Positions 18,944 to 27,512 of a stretch of 64,000 nt of DNA are shown here, in pieces (positions within the stretch are counted from its first letter, which is position 1; each line of letters starts with the position of its first letter). The position numbers and the translations under genes are program-made. Under the pieces are notes generated by a model. It did not search any database. It saw only the letters and a program-made list of their open reading frames with translations, and was not told where the DNA came from. The DNA comes from an uncultured archaeon (lineage in GTDB: Archaea; Nanobdellota; Nanobdellia; Woesearchaeales; CAIVOO01), in NCBI GenBank assembly GCA_903904885.1, contig CAIVED010000012.1:123005-187004 (forward strand), read 5' to 3'.

Positions 18944-19855
18944 ATGGCATACATATACCCTCTCAAAGGAATAATAGAATCAGACCACATTGAAACGCTT
19001 CTTGGCGGAATACATGAAGCAATCATGCGAGATAAAAAAATCCCCCAGGACAGGCGTCTGATACAGGCCGCAAGGACTGAATTTTTCTCAGAACTTAATA
19101 GAGGCGAAAACGAGTTTCATGATTTCATGATAGACCTTTTTTTCCCTTTTCTGGATGAGTATAAGATTTTATGGAAGGTAAAAGGCAGATGCGACAAGCA
19201 CCCGCATGCAAAAGCGGAAAGAAAAGAACGCCTTAACACGCCCCATAAGATTCAGACAGTCATCTACAAGACGAATGATGAACAGAGAACAAGAAAATTC
19301 ATGCCATACTGCGGCAGTTGCGGCAAAAGGGCCTATCCAATAAAATCATTTTTCATTTATAATCCTCTCAATTCGGATAATCCAAGATGGGCAGAGATAC
19401 GAGTAAAAGAAGCCTCAGCGAAATTGACGGATAAGGTATTTGAACTTCGGCCATTAAGGGCTGGTTCGATCCAAAATGATGTGGGTGAGGTTGTGCAGGA
19501 CCTTTTCGCAGGAAGGGTAGTTGTTGAGAGCTATGATACTATCATGAAAATAGCTAAAAATTCAAAAAATTCTTTTGGACCCCATTTGCAGCTAAAAAAC
19601 TATCATAAGGAAAACGGCTACAATGCAGTCCATGAAATTGGCACCATGGGCCCTGACGGCAGAATCTGCGAGGTCCAGCTTAAAACATTTAGAGACCACA
19701 ACCTGGCAGAAAACCCAAGAAGCAAGGCAAGCCACGATGCAAGAGAAAATGAGATTACGAGAATAAGGATTAACACCCCAAGATGGCAGGAAGTCTGGGA
19801 AGTTATCAGGCATGCAGTGAGCCCAGATTACACAAAGATTTATCACTCAAGATAA
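18944..19855 (+). CDS. RelA/SpoT-like nucleotidyltransferase-domain protein with internal Zn-ribbon-like motif
   Basis: EIRVKEASAKLTDK, VVQDLFAGRVVVESYDTIMKI, KNYHKENGYNAVHEIGTMGPDGRICEVQLKTFRDHNLAENPRSKASHD parallel RelA_SpoT motifs; CDKHPH...CGSCG. Confidence 0.65.
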   Translation: MAYIYPLKGIIESDHIETLLGGIHEAIMRDKKIPQDRRLIQAARTEFFSELNRGENEFHDFMIDLFFPFLDEYKILWKVKGRCDKHPHAKAERKERLNTPHKIQTVIYKTNDEQRTRKFMPYCGSCGKRAYPIKSFFIYNPLNSDNPRWAEIRVKEASAKLTDKVFELRPLRAGSIQNDVGEVVQDLFAGRVVVESYDTIMKIAKNSKNSFGPHLQLKNYHKENGYNAVHEIGTMGPDGRICEVQLKTFRDHNLAENPRSKASHDARENEITRIRINTPRWQEVWEVIRHAVSPDYTKIYHSR

Positions 19856-19860
19856 GCGGT

Positions 19861-20331
19861 CTATTCCTCACTGTGGGTTCTGCGTATCTTCGGGATAAAA
19901 TTCAGGATTTCACCCTCTTTCACCTTTCCGGTTCCCATGAAATCTCCGTTGCTTTTGACAATCACAAACCCCGTTGATTCTGTCTCAATTCTTATATCCT
20001 GGCCGTAGAGCCATTTCTTAACATTTTCTTTTTCTATCTCAACAACATTTTTTTTTGCGCAGTCCCCGATTAGCTGGCTTCCCTCTATCGACAATCTTAA
20101 CTCTCCATTGTCCATTATTTCCCCGAAATAGACGCCAACAACCTGCAGGCGCAACTTCTCGTAATCAATTTTGGAAATATCCCTTGAAACAAGATAGAGC
20201 CTGTTTTTGGATGACAGCAAAAATGCAAAATCAGCGTTAAAATCGCAGCCCCACTGCTCAAGAATCTTCTTTTTGATTTCCTTGGTTTCCTTGGCGTTTA
20301 AAATTTTAAGATTCTGCATCATATGCCCCAT
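19861..20331 (-). CDS. NIP7-like / PUA-domain protein
   Basis: C-terminal STGFVIVKSNGDFMGTGKVKEGEILNFIPKIRRTH. Confidence 0.6.
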   Translation of the reverse strand: MGHMMQNLKILNAKETKEIKKKILEQWGCDFNADFAFLLSSKNRLYLVSRDISKIDYEKLRLQVVGVYFGEIMDNGELRLSIEGSQLIGDCAKKNVVEIEKENVKKWLYGQDIRIETESTGFVIVKSNGDFMGTGKVKEGEILNFIPKIRRTHSEE

Positions 20332-22082
20332 ATGGGATTGTCCCTTCTCTTCATTTCAGCAATTTCTTTCAGGATTGATATTTCCTCCTTTGACAGATAC
20401 TGGGCAAGGGTTTTAATCTGCCGGAAATCATTCTCAGGAATGTCCGAGTATAGTACGTCTCCTTCATTTATCTGCCTTCCTACGGTGACGCCCTCAAAGG
20501 ATATGGCCACCTGCATTCCCCTGCCTGCTGTTGTGAGGCTTTCCTTCTCTAGCTGTATCTGCTTTATGGAAGTTATTGATTTTCCTTTTGAATTCATTAC
20601 AGGCATTCCTGTTTTTGCCTCGCCTTCGAGGATTTCACAGCCGACAACAGCGGGATTGCTCTGCCGGAAAACATAGCCCGAAAGAATCTGGAGTTTGCAC
20701 GGGCGGATTAATAAACCAAGCTTGTCCTCTTCCATCTTTCTCTTCTGCTCTGCCTGCCATTCCTCAAAATCATCAATCAGCTTGTAAATTATCTTGCTTG
20801 TGATTATTTTTGCCTTTGGCACTATTGAAGGGTCTGCCTCAACATTAAAACCGAGAACTGCTGCGTTCAGCGGATTTTTTTGCAGGTTTGATTCTGCATC
20901 AGAAACATCCTTCTTTGTTATTGCCCCTATTGACGCTTTTATTATCCCAATCCCCTTGTCCCTCAGCATTTTTGACAGCGCTTCCAAAGAGCCGAGATTG
21001 TCCGCCTTTATTACGACGCCCTCATCGCCTGTCTGCGTTGTAACCTCCTCAACAGACTTCTGCACTTCCTGCTTGGCTGCTTCTATTGTTTCCTTTGTTG
21101 CTGAAACAACCGGCATCCCTGCAACAGCATCCTCTGCTCCCGGAGCTGAGATTTTTACCCCTGTTGCAGCTGTCGCTTCCTTCACCGGCTGGAATTTTGT
21201 TTTTTCCCCGCGCATTTCTGTCAAAGGAGCGGGCTCGAACATGGCTCTTACTCTTGCAACAATCGGTGCAGTTAAACCACCGATTACAATTGTGTCACCA
21301 ACTGACAAACAGCCATCATAGAGAATAACATCCATTGTTTTGCCCAATCCCTTTTCTTCCTTCACCTCAAGAATCGTTCCCTTTGCGCCGGTCAGTGAGC
21401 AGGCAAGCTTGTCGCCAAGATATTTTTGTGCAAGGGCCGAAATAACCATGAGAAGTTCCGGAATCCCTTCTCCTGTTTTCGCAGAACAGGGAATGATTGC
21501 AATTTCCTTTGTGAAATCATCAACCCGGTCAAACCTGTCTGAATTAAACCCCAATTCTGACAATGATGAAACAAGGTTGTAGAGTTTTGTCTCAAATTCT
21601 GTTGTGGCCTGCTCATTCTGTTCTTTTATATCCGCGAGAAGGCTTTTGGCTGTGTCAGCTCTCCATCCCTTTACCAGATCAATCTTGTTTGCTGCGATTA
21701 CAAAAGGCGTTTTATATGATTTCAATATTTCAACGGATTCCACGGTCTGGGGCTTGAATCCCTCGTTGATGTCAACTACCAAAATTGCGAGGTCTGCCAG
21801 ATTTCCCCCGCGCTTTCTCATGTTTGTGAACGCAGCGTGGCCTGGTGTGTCAATGAACAGCAAACCGGGAATTGTGAACTTAAGCTTCAGTGTTTCCAAT
21901 AACGGCCCGCAAATCTTCTTTATTGTTGACAGCGGGATTATTGATGCGCCAATTGCCTGTGTTATGCCTCCTGCTTCCTGGGCAACAATAGCACTGCCCC
22001 TAATCCTGTCAAGAATGCTTGACTTTCCGTGGTCAACATGGCCGACCACAGTGCAGATTGGGCTTCTTATTTTCTGTGCCAT
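20319..22082 (-). CDS. infB: Translation initiation factor aIF5B
   Basis: VVGHVDHGKSSILDRIRGS, DTPGHAAFTNMRKRGG, AANKIDLVKGW; full length 587 aa. Confidence 0.97.
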   Translation of the reverse strand: MAQKIRSPICTVVGHVDHGKSSILDRIRGSAIVAQEAGGITQAIGASIIPLSTIKKICGPLLETLKLKFTIPGLLFIDTPGHAAFTNMRKRGGNLADLAILVVDINEGFKPQTVESVEILKSYKTPFVIAANKIDLVKGWRADTAKSLLADIKEQNEQATTEFETKLYNLVSSLSELGFNSDRFDRVDDFTKEIAIIPCSAKTGEGIPELLMVISALAQKYLGDKLACSLTGAKGTILEVKEEKGLGKTMDVILYDGCLSVGDTIVIGGLTAPIVARVRAMFEPAPLTEMRGEKTKFQPVKEATAATGVKISAPGAEDAVAGMPVVSATKETIEAAKQEVQKSVEEVTTQTGDEGVVIKADNLGSLEALSKMLRDKGIGIIKASIGAITKKDVSDAESNLQKNPLNAAVLGFNVEADPSIVPKAKIITSKIIYKLIDDFEEWQAEQKRKMEEDKLGLLIRPCKLQILSGYVFRQSNPAVVGCEILEGEAKTGMPVMNSKGKSITSIKQIQLEKESLTTAGRGMQVAISFEGVTVGRQINEGDVLYSDIPENDFRQIKTLAQYLSKEEISILKEIAEMKRRDNPIWGI

Positions 22083-22119
22083 GCATCCCTAACGAGAAGA
22101 AGGGTTTAAAAAGGTTTTT

Positions 22120-23121
22120 ATGAAACAAGATGATATGATAAAGGAATCCAGCGCAGAAATCATTGCAGAATCCCCCAAAACCGTCTCAAAGCAGATGGAG
22201 GTATTCTACAATCCTGTGATGAAATTGAACAGGAGCCTGTCTGTTTGCGTGATTAATGCATACTTTGGCAAGCCTGCCAGGATTGCTGACCCTATGGCCG
22301 GGACAGGGATAAGAGCCATCAGATTGCTAAAGGAAGCAGAGGGAAAAATAGAATCAATTGACATCAATGATTATTCTGAAAAATCAGTTGAATTGATTAA
22401 AAAGAACCTGGAATTGAACAAGATAAACAACAAATTCACAATCCACAATAAAGACGCAAATTTGTTTCTTTTGGAAAGCACAGGATTTGACTACATTGAC
22501 ATTGACCCATTCGGCACTCCGAATCCTTTTTTGGATTCCGCGATAAAACGAATAGCGAGAGATGGAATCCTGGCAGTAACCGCAACAGACACAGCAGCGT
22601 TGACAGGAACCTATGAGCATGCCTGCGAGAGGAAATACTGGGCAAAACCGCTGAGGAATTATCTGATGCATGAAATTGGGCTGAGAATTTTGATAAGAAA
22701 AATCCAGCTGATTGGGGCGCAGTATGAAAAAGCGCTGGTTCCTGTTTTGTCATATTCAAAAGACCATTATTACCGGATTTTTTTCAGATGCGAGAAGGGC
22801 AAAAAGAAATGCGACATCATAGTAAAACAGCACAAATTCTTCCAGGAAAAATACGGGCCAATCTGGACAGGAAAACTTGAAGACAGCGCACTTATTCAAA
22901 AAATGCTGAACTATGCAGACCCCGAATCAGCAAAACTGCTGGAAATCCTGAGAGATGAGCTGGATGTTGTGGGATTTAAGGAACTAAACAACCAAAAGAT
23001 GGAAGATGCAATCAAGAAGCTGAAAAGCAAAGGCATAGAATCTTCAAGGACGCATTTTGCCGGGAATGGGATTAAGTGTGATTGTGATTCTGCTACGCTT
23101 TTTAAAATAATAAAATCCTGA
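22120..23121 (+). CDS. trm1: tRNA (guanine26-N2)-dimethyltransferase Trm1
   Basis: VFYNPVMKLNRSLSV, IADPMAGTGIRAIR, DIDPFGTPNPFLDSAIKR, TATDTAALTGTYEHACERKY. Confidence 0.95.
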   Translation: MKQDDMIKESSAEIIAESPKTVSKQMEVFYNPVMKLNRSLSVCVINAYFGKPARIADPMAGTGIRAIRLLKEAEGKIESIDINDYSEKSVELIKKNLELNKINNKFTIHNKDANLFLLESTGFDYIDIDPFGTPNPFLDSAIKRIARDGILAVTATDTAALTGTYEHACERKYWAKPLRNYLMHEIGLRILIRKIQLIGAQYEKALVPVLSYSKDHYYRIFFRCEKGKKKCDIIVKQHKFFQEKYGPIWTGKLEDSALIQKMLNYADPESAKLLEILRDELDVVGFKELNNQKMEDAIKKLKSKGIESSRTHFAGNGIKCDCDSATLFKIIKS

Positions 23122-23302
23122 TTTTACGCAGTTCTTATTTTTGATTATTGCTTGCGATGCTGGCCTCGATTGCCAGAGCTGCTTCAAGTTTCCTCGATGC
23201 CTTCGGAAACTAAATATTAATTTCTTGCATGGCAATTGAGCAGAAGAAGCCAAACAAACATAAATTATAATGCAAGAACCAGAAAACGGGATTTTATTTT
23301 AA
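23112..23302 (-). repeat. Structured intergenic repeat, copy B
   Basis: Paired segments GCAGTTCT(23128-23135)/AGAGCTGC(23175-23182), AGTTTCC(23187-23193)/GGAAACT(23205-23211), TTCTTGCAT/ATGCAAGAA; ends in CCAGAAAACGGGATTTTATTTT. Confidence 0.85.
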
Positions 23303-23307
23303 GGAAA

Positions 23308-23874
23308 TCAAAGTACCTTCTTCACTTCCTTGACAATCTGCCTCTTAATCACCTTAAGCCCCGAGTCAGTTATCTCAGCAAAAACATTCCTCTCTTTCTT
23401 GACTTTCCTCGCAAGGTTCAGCTGCTCAAGCTTCTTCAGCTCCTTTGAAATCCTGAGCTTCCTTCTCTCAGGATTCTCGTAGGGAAACAACTCCTGTGTC
23501 AAAGTAGATAATGCAACATCCTCCCCGGTTTCCTGGTAAATTCTGAAAAGCGTGAACAAAACCTTCTTCTCGAATTCTGTCAAGTCATATTTAATCTCCA
23601 CATTCTCTTTGGTTTCAGTTTGCTCATTCCTGAAGACTACAACAAGCCCGTCAAATGCCTCTATGAACCGCTTGCCTTTCTCAGATATTGAGAGCAGTTG
23701 CTCTTCCTTGTAAACAAGGCCTTCTGAGGAAAGCAGAACAACGGCAACCTCAACCTGCGCTCTGTCTCCTGTAAGTTCATTAATATTGGCAGAGTAAACC
23801 TTTTTCTTCTCATTGTCAGAAAGCCCTTTTAGTATGTTCACTGCCAATCTATTGGTCAAAATGTCATAAAGCAT
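23308..23874 (-). CDS. Winged-helix-type transcriptional regulator (putative)
   Basis: Helix-turn-helix-like pattern LFPYENPERRKLRISKELKKLEQLNLARKVKKERNVFAEITDSGLKVI. Confidence 0.6.
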   Translation of the reverse strand: MLYDILTNRLAVNILKGLSDNEKKKVYSANINELTGDRAQVEVAVVLLSSEGLVYKEEQLLSISEKGKRFIEAFDGLVVVFRNEQTETKENVEIKYDLTEFEKKVLFTLFRIYQETGEDVALSTLTQELFPYENPERRKLRISKELKKLEQLNLARKVKKERNVFAEITDSGLKVIKRQIVKEVKKVL

Positions 23875-24006
23875 GCAATTTTATAGCACCCCATCTATTT
23901 AAATTTTGCCCTCCCAGCGCTTCCCTTGAGTTTCGGAAGTATCGGAAATTATATCATAAAGGGAAAAATCGGAAGATTTATATATAAGGGCTATTTTCTA
24001 TCTGCC

Positions 24007-25188
24007 ATGGAAGAATTAACATTCGCAAACATACTGGAAAACAACATCTACAAGGACCGGGATGTCCTGTTTTCACTGCAGCCGCCAACCGGCTTCCTGC
24101 ACAGGATAAAGCAGAAGAACGAGCTGGTAATGGAGCTGGCTCCTGTCCTGATGAACTCGCCTGTGTCCTGCATATTTGTCTACGGAAACCCGGGCACAGG
24201 AAAATCAGCACTCCTATTGGATCTTGTTGGGGAAATTAATGACGAGGCAAGAAAACGAAAATTAGATTTGACAACTGCATACGTGAACTGCTCTGAGAGC
24301 AGGACAGAAACATCAATACTGCTTTCTGTCATGTCCCAGGTTAATCCTGCAAAGGAATACCCGAAGATGGGATGGAACAGGGCAAAGACCCTGGATGAAT
24401 TCAACAAGGTTATGAACAAGGAGGCAAAGAATGTTCTCATCATTCTTGATGAAGTGGACTATGCGCTCAGGGAATCGGGCGATGACATCCTCTACAGGCT
24501 TAGCAGGATAAACAACCAGGTCAAGAGCAAGGTCTCAACAATAATAATCTCAAATGATGTCAGGGTGTCTGATTACATAAAGCCGAGGACGCAGTCTGCA
24601 TTTGGGAGAATCAAGATTATTTTTTCGCCCTACAATTCAAATGAGTTATTTGACATAATAAGGGAAAGGGTGAAATTCGCATTACAGAAAGATGTCATAA
24701 GCGACAACGTGATAAGAAAAATTGCGGAGATTGAGGCAGGAAGAGGCGGCGACGCAAGAAAAGCATTGGATCTGGTTGATGCCTGCGCAAAAATTGCGGT
24801 CGCAAAAAAGAAAAGCAAGATAACCATCGACCTGGTTGAGGATGCGGACAGGAGCATGGAGGAGAATTCCGTGCTGAACATAATCGCAAGCCTGCCCAAG
24901 CACCAGAAAATATTGTACCTTGCTGTTTTGAAGAATGAAAAAAACGAGCTGGAAATGGACGGCGGAGAGGTTTACAGGAACTACCTGGAACTTTGCGAGT
25001 CATACAACGTAGAGCCATTGACCGAGAGGAGAATAAGGACATTCCTCATCAACCTGAGCGAGGTCTCATTGATTGAGGCAGAGGTCGGCTGGCTGAAGAC
25101 GACAAAAAAGAAGGCAAGGAAAATCACAGTTAACTTGGATAAAGCATTGAGGACCAAGGCAGACAAGCTTTTGAGAAGCAGCATTTGA
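24007..25188 (+). CDS. cdc6: Orc1/Cdc6-type replication initiator
   Basis: VYGNPGTGKSALLLDLVGEI, LIILDEVDYAL, C-terminal wHTH; start at 24007. Confidence 0.95.
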   Translation: MEELTFANILENNIYKDRDVLFSLQPPTGFLHRIKQKNELVMELAPVLMNSPVSCIFVYGNPGTGKSALLLDLVGEINDEARKRKLDLTTAYVNCSESRTETSILLSVMSQVNPAKEYPKMGWNRAKTLDEFNKVMNKEAKNVLIILDEVDYALRESGDDILYRLSRINNQVKSKVSTIIISNDVRVSDYIKPRTQSAFGRIKIIFSPYNSNELFDIIRERVKFALQKDVISDNVIRKIAEIEAGRGGDARKALDLVDACAKIAVAKKKSKITIDLVEDADRSMEENSVLNIIASLPKHQKILYLAVLKNEKNELEMDGGEVYRNYLELCESYNVEPLTERRIRTFLINLSEVSLIEAEVGWLKTTKKKARKITVNLDKALRTKADKLLRSSI

Positions 25189-25299
25189 TGAGTTAGGGGG
25201 GAATTAGCTTTTCATTAGCGCCAGCGCTGCCAGTTAGGAAAACGCAATCGAATTAGAGTGAGCTATGGACAACAAACATTGGCAAAAAGAGGTGAAGGG

Positions 25300-26355
25300 A
25301 TGGAACCCATTAACATGACACGAGAAGAAGCGGAAAAAGTGCTTAGTGAAGCGGGGGTTAGAATAAACCCTGAGGAATTTTTGGCTGTGCTGGATGCAAC
25401 CCGGCAGGATTTGGGAGAAGATGACCTTGCAAAACTTGCAAGAGACCCGCTGATTAAAGGTATGATTGACAGCCACCAGGCGATGGGTGAGATCATATCA
25501 GAAAACTGGCTTTTCACAAATTATTGTTTAACCGCAATAGACGGGGAAGCAGGAAAAACGAGCATGTTCAAGCATCTTACTGATCACGAAGAATATGTCC
25601 GGGGCATAATAAACTCAGGAGTTCAGGCAGTAATCAAGCCTCTGCTTATGGGAAGGAAAAGCGAGATTCAGTGCCCATTTTACAAGCCTTCCAATCCATT
25701 TGCAAGCAAGACTCACCATATCATAAAAACAATGCTCATAAGCCTGGCTCTTGCATCCGAGCTTGGGGTGACAGACCAGCAAGAGATAGAAGCAATCGGC
25801 ATTGGCGCGGGCCTTCATGACATTGGGCAGTATTTGCCAAGGCTGAGGCAGATAGCTGAAAACCCGACAACACAGCTTAGCTCCGAGGACATCAGGACTA
25901 TGATGACCCATCCAGTTTTGGGGGGCGTTTTCGTGGCTGCAAGCGGCTATGAGCTTCCTGAGCTTAGCAAGTTGATGATTCTGTATCATCACAAGGACCT
26001 GAAAGGAGGAGGCTATCCAGACATTTCAGCGTCAAATCTTCCTCTTGGTGTTAGGATTATTCAAGTGGCGGACAGATATGAAGCAGGAGTAGGCGACAGG
26101 CCTTACAAGAGAAGACCTGAACCTCCTGCAGAAGTTTTAACCGACCTAATAGACCAAGCAGAAAAGGGGCTGCTCGACATAGATGTCGTAAATGCGCTTA
26201 CCATGCTGGCCCGAAGCGACAAGAGCAACCCGAGAATTACCGGGCATTACAGAAAAACCACCGGAGAGCCGAAGCATCAAAACTTATATGAAAGAATGCG
26301 GGTGCAAAATTTAGGCCCCGCAGTCATCAGGGAAGCGCCAAAACAGTACATGTGA
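25300..26355 (+). CDS. HD-GYP domain phosphohydrolase
   Basis: GAGLHDIGQYL, MMTHPVLGG, YHHKDLKGGGYPD...LPLGVRIIQVADRYEAGVGDRPYKRR. Confidence 0.85.
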   Translation: MEPINMTREEAEKVLSEAGVRINPEEFLAVLDATRQDLGEDDLAKLARDPLIKGMIDSHQAMGEIISENWLFTNYCLTAIDGEAGKTSMFKHLTDHEEYVRGIINSGVQAVIKPLLMGRKSEIQCPFYKPSNPFASKTHHIIKTMLISLALASELGVTDQQEIEAIGIGAGLHDIGQYLPRLRQIAENPTTQLSSEDIRTMMTHPVLGGVFVAASGYELPELSKLMILYHHKDLKGGGYPDISASNLPLGVRIIQVADRYEAGVGDRPYKRRPEPPAEVLTDLIDQAEKGLLDIDVVNALTMLARSDKSNPRITGHYRKTTGEPKHQNLYERMRVQNLGPAVIREAPKQYM

Positions 26356-26367
26356 TATTCATTTGAG

Positions 26368-26766
26368 TTGTTGGGGGTGTGCTCGAAAGGCCTTGCAAAC
26401 GCAAGGCCGAGTAGGGCATTTGTGAAAATGGAAAACGAAGCAGTACTATGGGATTATTTTCAAAAAGTCCAGGTAAGAGAGGCAGCGCAAACACCTAAGG
26501 TGTTTGCTGGTCTCTTTTTGCCAGCGCAAAAAGAGGCAAGGGAGGTAGCCAATGCCTCCCCAACTCTTCCCTCTTTTGGAAAAAAACTTGCAGGCCTAGG
26601 TAAGAAGGCACTATTTTTCACCTCGGTGCCTTTTTACTGGCTTGTATTTTTCACCAAAATAATGAACTGGTTTGACCTGAGATTTTTCATTTTCGTTGTA
26701 GCCGCAACAATAGCCATGAGCATTTTCGGAAAAAACTGGGGGTTGCTGAATATTCTGATAAAATGA
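26368..26766 (+). CDS. Small membrane protein; start uncertain
   Basis: C-terminal TM segment SVPFYWLVFFTKIMNWFDLRFFIFVVAATIAM; N-terminal part overlaps the hairpin-dense segment so may not be coding. Confidence 0.4.
   Translation: MLGVCSKGLANARPSRAFVKMENEAVLWDYFQKVQVREAAQTPKVFAGLFLPAQKEAREVANASPTLPSFGKKLAGLGKKALFFTSVPFYWLVFFTKIMNWFDLRFFIFVVAATIAMSIFGKNWGLLNILIK
26389..26635 (+). other. Hairpin-dense segment (five hairpins), candidate structured leader
   Basis: GGCCTTGC-AAAC-GCAAGGCC (26389-26408); GCAAACACCT-A-AGGTGTTTGC (26487-26507); CTCTTTTTGC-CAGC-GCAAAAAGAG (26512-26535); GGGAGG-N9-CCTCCC (26540-26560); AAGGCAC-N14-GTGCCTT+TTT (26605-26635). Confidence 0.6.
26605..26635 (+). terminator. 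Terminator-like hairpin plus T-run
   Basis: AAGGCAC(N14)GTGCCTT followed by TTT (five T in total at 26631-26635). Confidence 0.35.
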
Positions 26767-26906
26767 CAACACTGAACTTCATAAAATCAAAAGACAGGAA
26801 ACTGCAGTGGAAGCAGGTTGAGCTGAAGGGCGATTCTCTTTACCTCCGGTGGAAGCAGAGGATTTACAGGTATGAGTTTGTTCCGAGATTGAGATTGAGA
26901 AGATAA
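26763..26906 (+). CDS. Small basic protein (47 aa)
   Basis: MTTLNFIKSKDRKLQWKQVELKGDSLYLRWKQRIYRYEFVPRLRLRR; not in ORF track; ATGA overlap with upstream ORF. Confidence 0.5.
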   Translation: MTTLNFIKSKDRKLQWKQVELKGDSLYLRWKQRIYRYEFVPRLRLRR

Positions 26907-26907
26907 T

Positions 26908-27192
26908 TCATCCAAGCGCTCTTGAAACAGAAGTTACTTCCACAGAATTAACGCCTTCTATCTTGGCAAGTTCCAGTTCTAAGGGTTCTGTGTCCCCTCT
27001 CTTCTCGTCAACAGCGAATGTTATGTCCAGAGCTTTCAGGCCGAAAGCAACAGGATTTATCTGTGCCTCCTTGAAAGCATTGTCCCTGCCGCAGAAAGAA
27101 TTTATTTTTTCTGTGATTATTTTCTCAAGGGCATTCAAATCCACCTCAGTGTCCTCAGGCATTACCCTTATCTTAACGATAACCATTGCCAT
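26908..27192 (-). CDS. ef1b: Elongation factor 1-beta (aEF1B)
   Basis: MAMVIVKIRVMPEDTEVDLNALEKII...INPVAFGLKALDITFAVDEKRGDTEPLELELAKIEGVNSVEVTSVSRALG. Confidence 0.93.
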   Translation of the reverse strand: MAMVIVKIRVMPEDTEVDLNALEKIITEKINSFCGRDNAFKEAQINPVAFGLKALDITFAVDEKRGDTEPLELELAKIEGVNSVEVTSVSRALG

Positions 27193-27194
27193 GT

Positions 27195-27362
27195 TTAAGG
27201 TCCTTCGAATCCGCATTCCGGGCATTTGTATTTTGCAGAAATTGACTTGCAGTGGGTGCATCTTATTATGTCATATTTGCCACACTTCGGGCAGAGGAAT
27301 TTTGCTGCAGAGTCGTTTGCCAGCCTTCTCTTGCATGAATTGCATTCTATTTTTTTGTCCAT
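27195..27362 (-). CDS. Small Zn-ribbon protein adjacent to aEF1B
   Basis: MDKKIECNSCKRRLANDSAAKFLCPKCGKYDIIRCTHCKSISAKYKCPECGFEGP; four CxxC pairs; not in ORF track. Confidence 0.85.
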   Translation of the reverse strand: MDKKIECNSCKRRLANDSAAKFLCPKCGKYDIIRCTHCKSISAKYKCPECGFEGP

Positions 27363-27512
27363 TATACTCAGAGAAAATGAGGGATTTATAAAGGTTTTGG
27401 GGAGTCGGGCTCCATTTTACTTACCGGCTCAGGAAATATAGTATATATTCATTATACAATAGTAAACAAACTATATAAATAGGACCGATAACAACACTCC
27501 TCAGGGGGTAAA

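Noticed and set aside
20794-21321. Plus-strand 175-aa ORF
   Set aside because: Antisense shadow of aIF5B.
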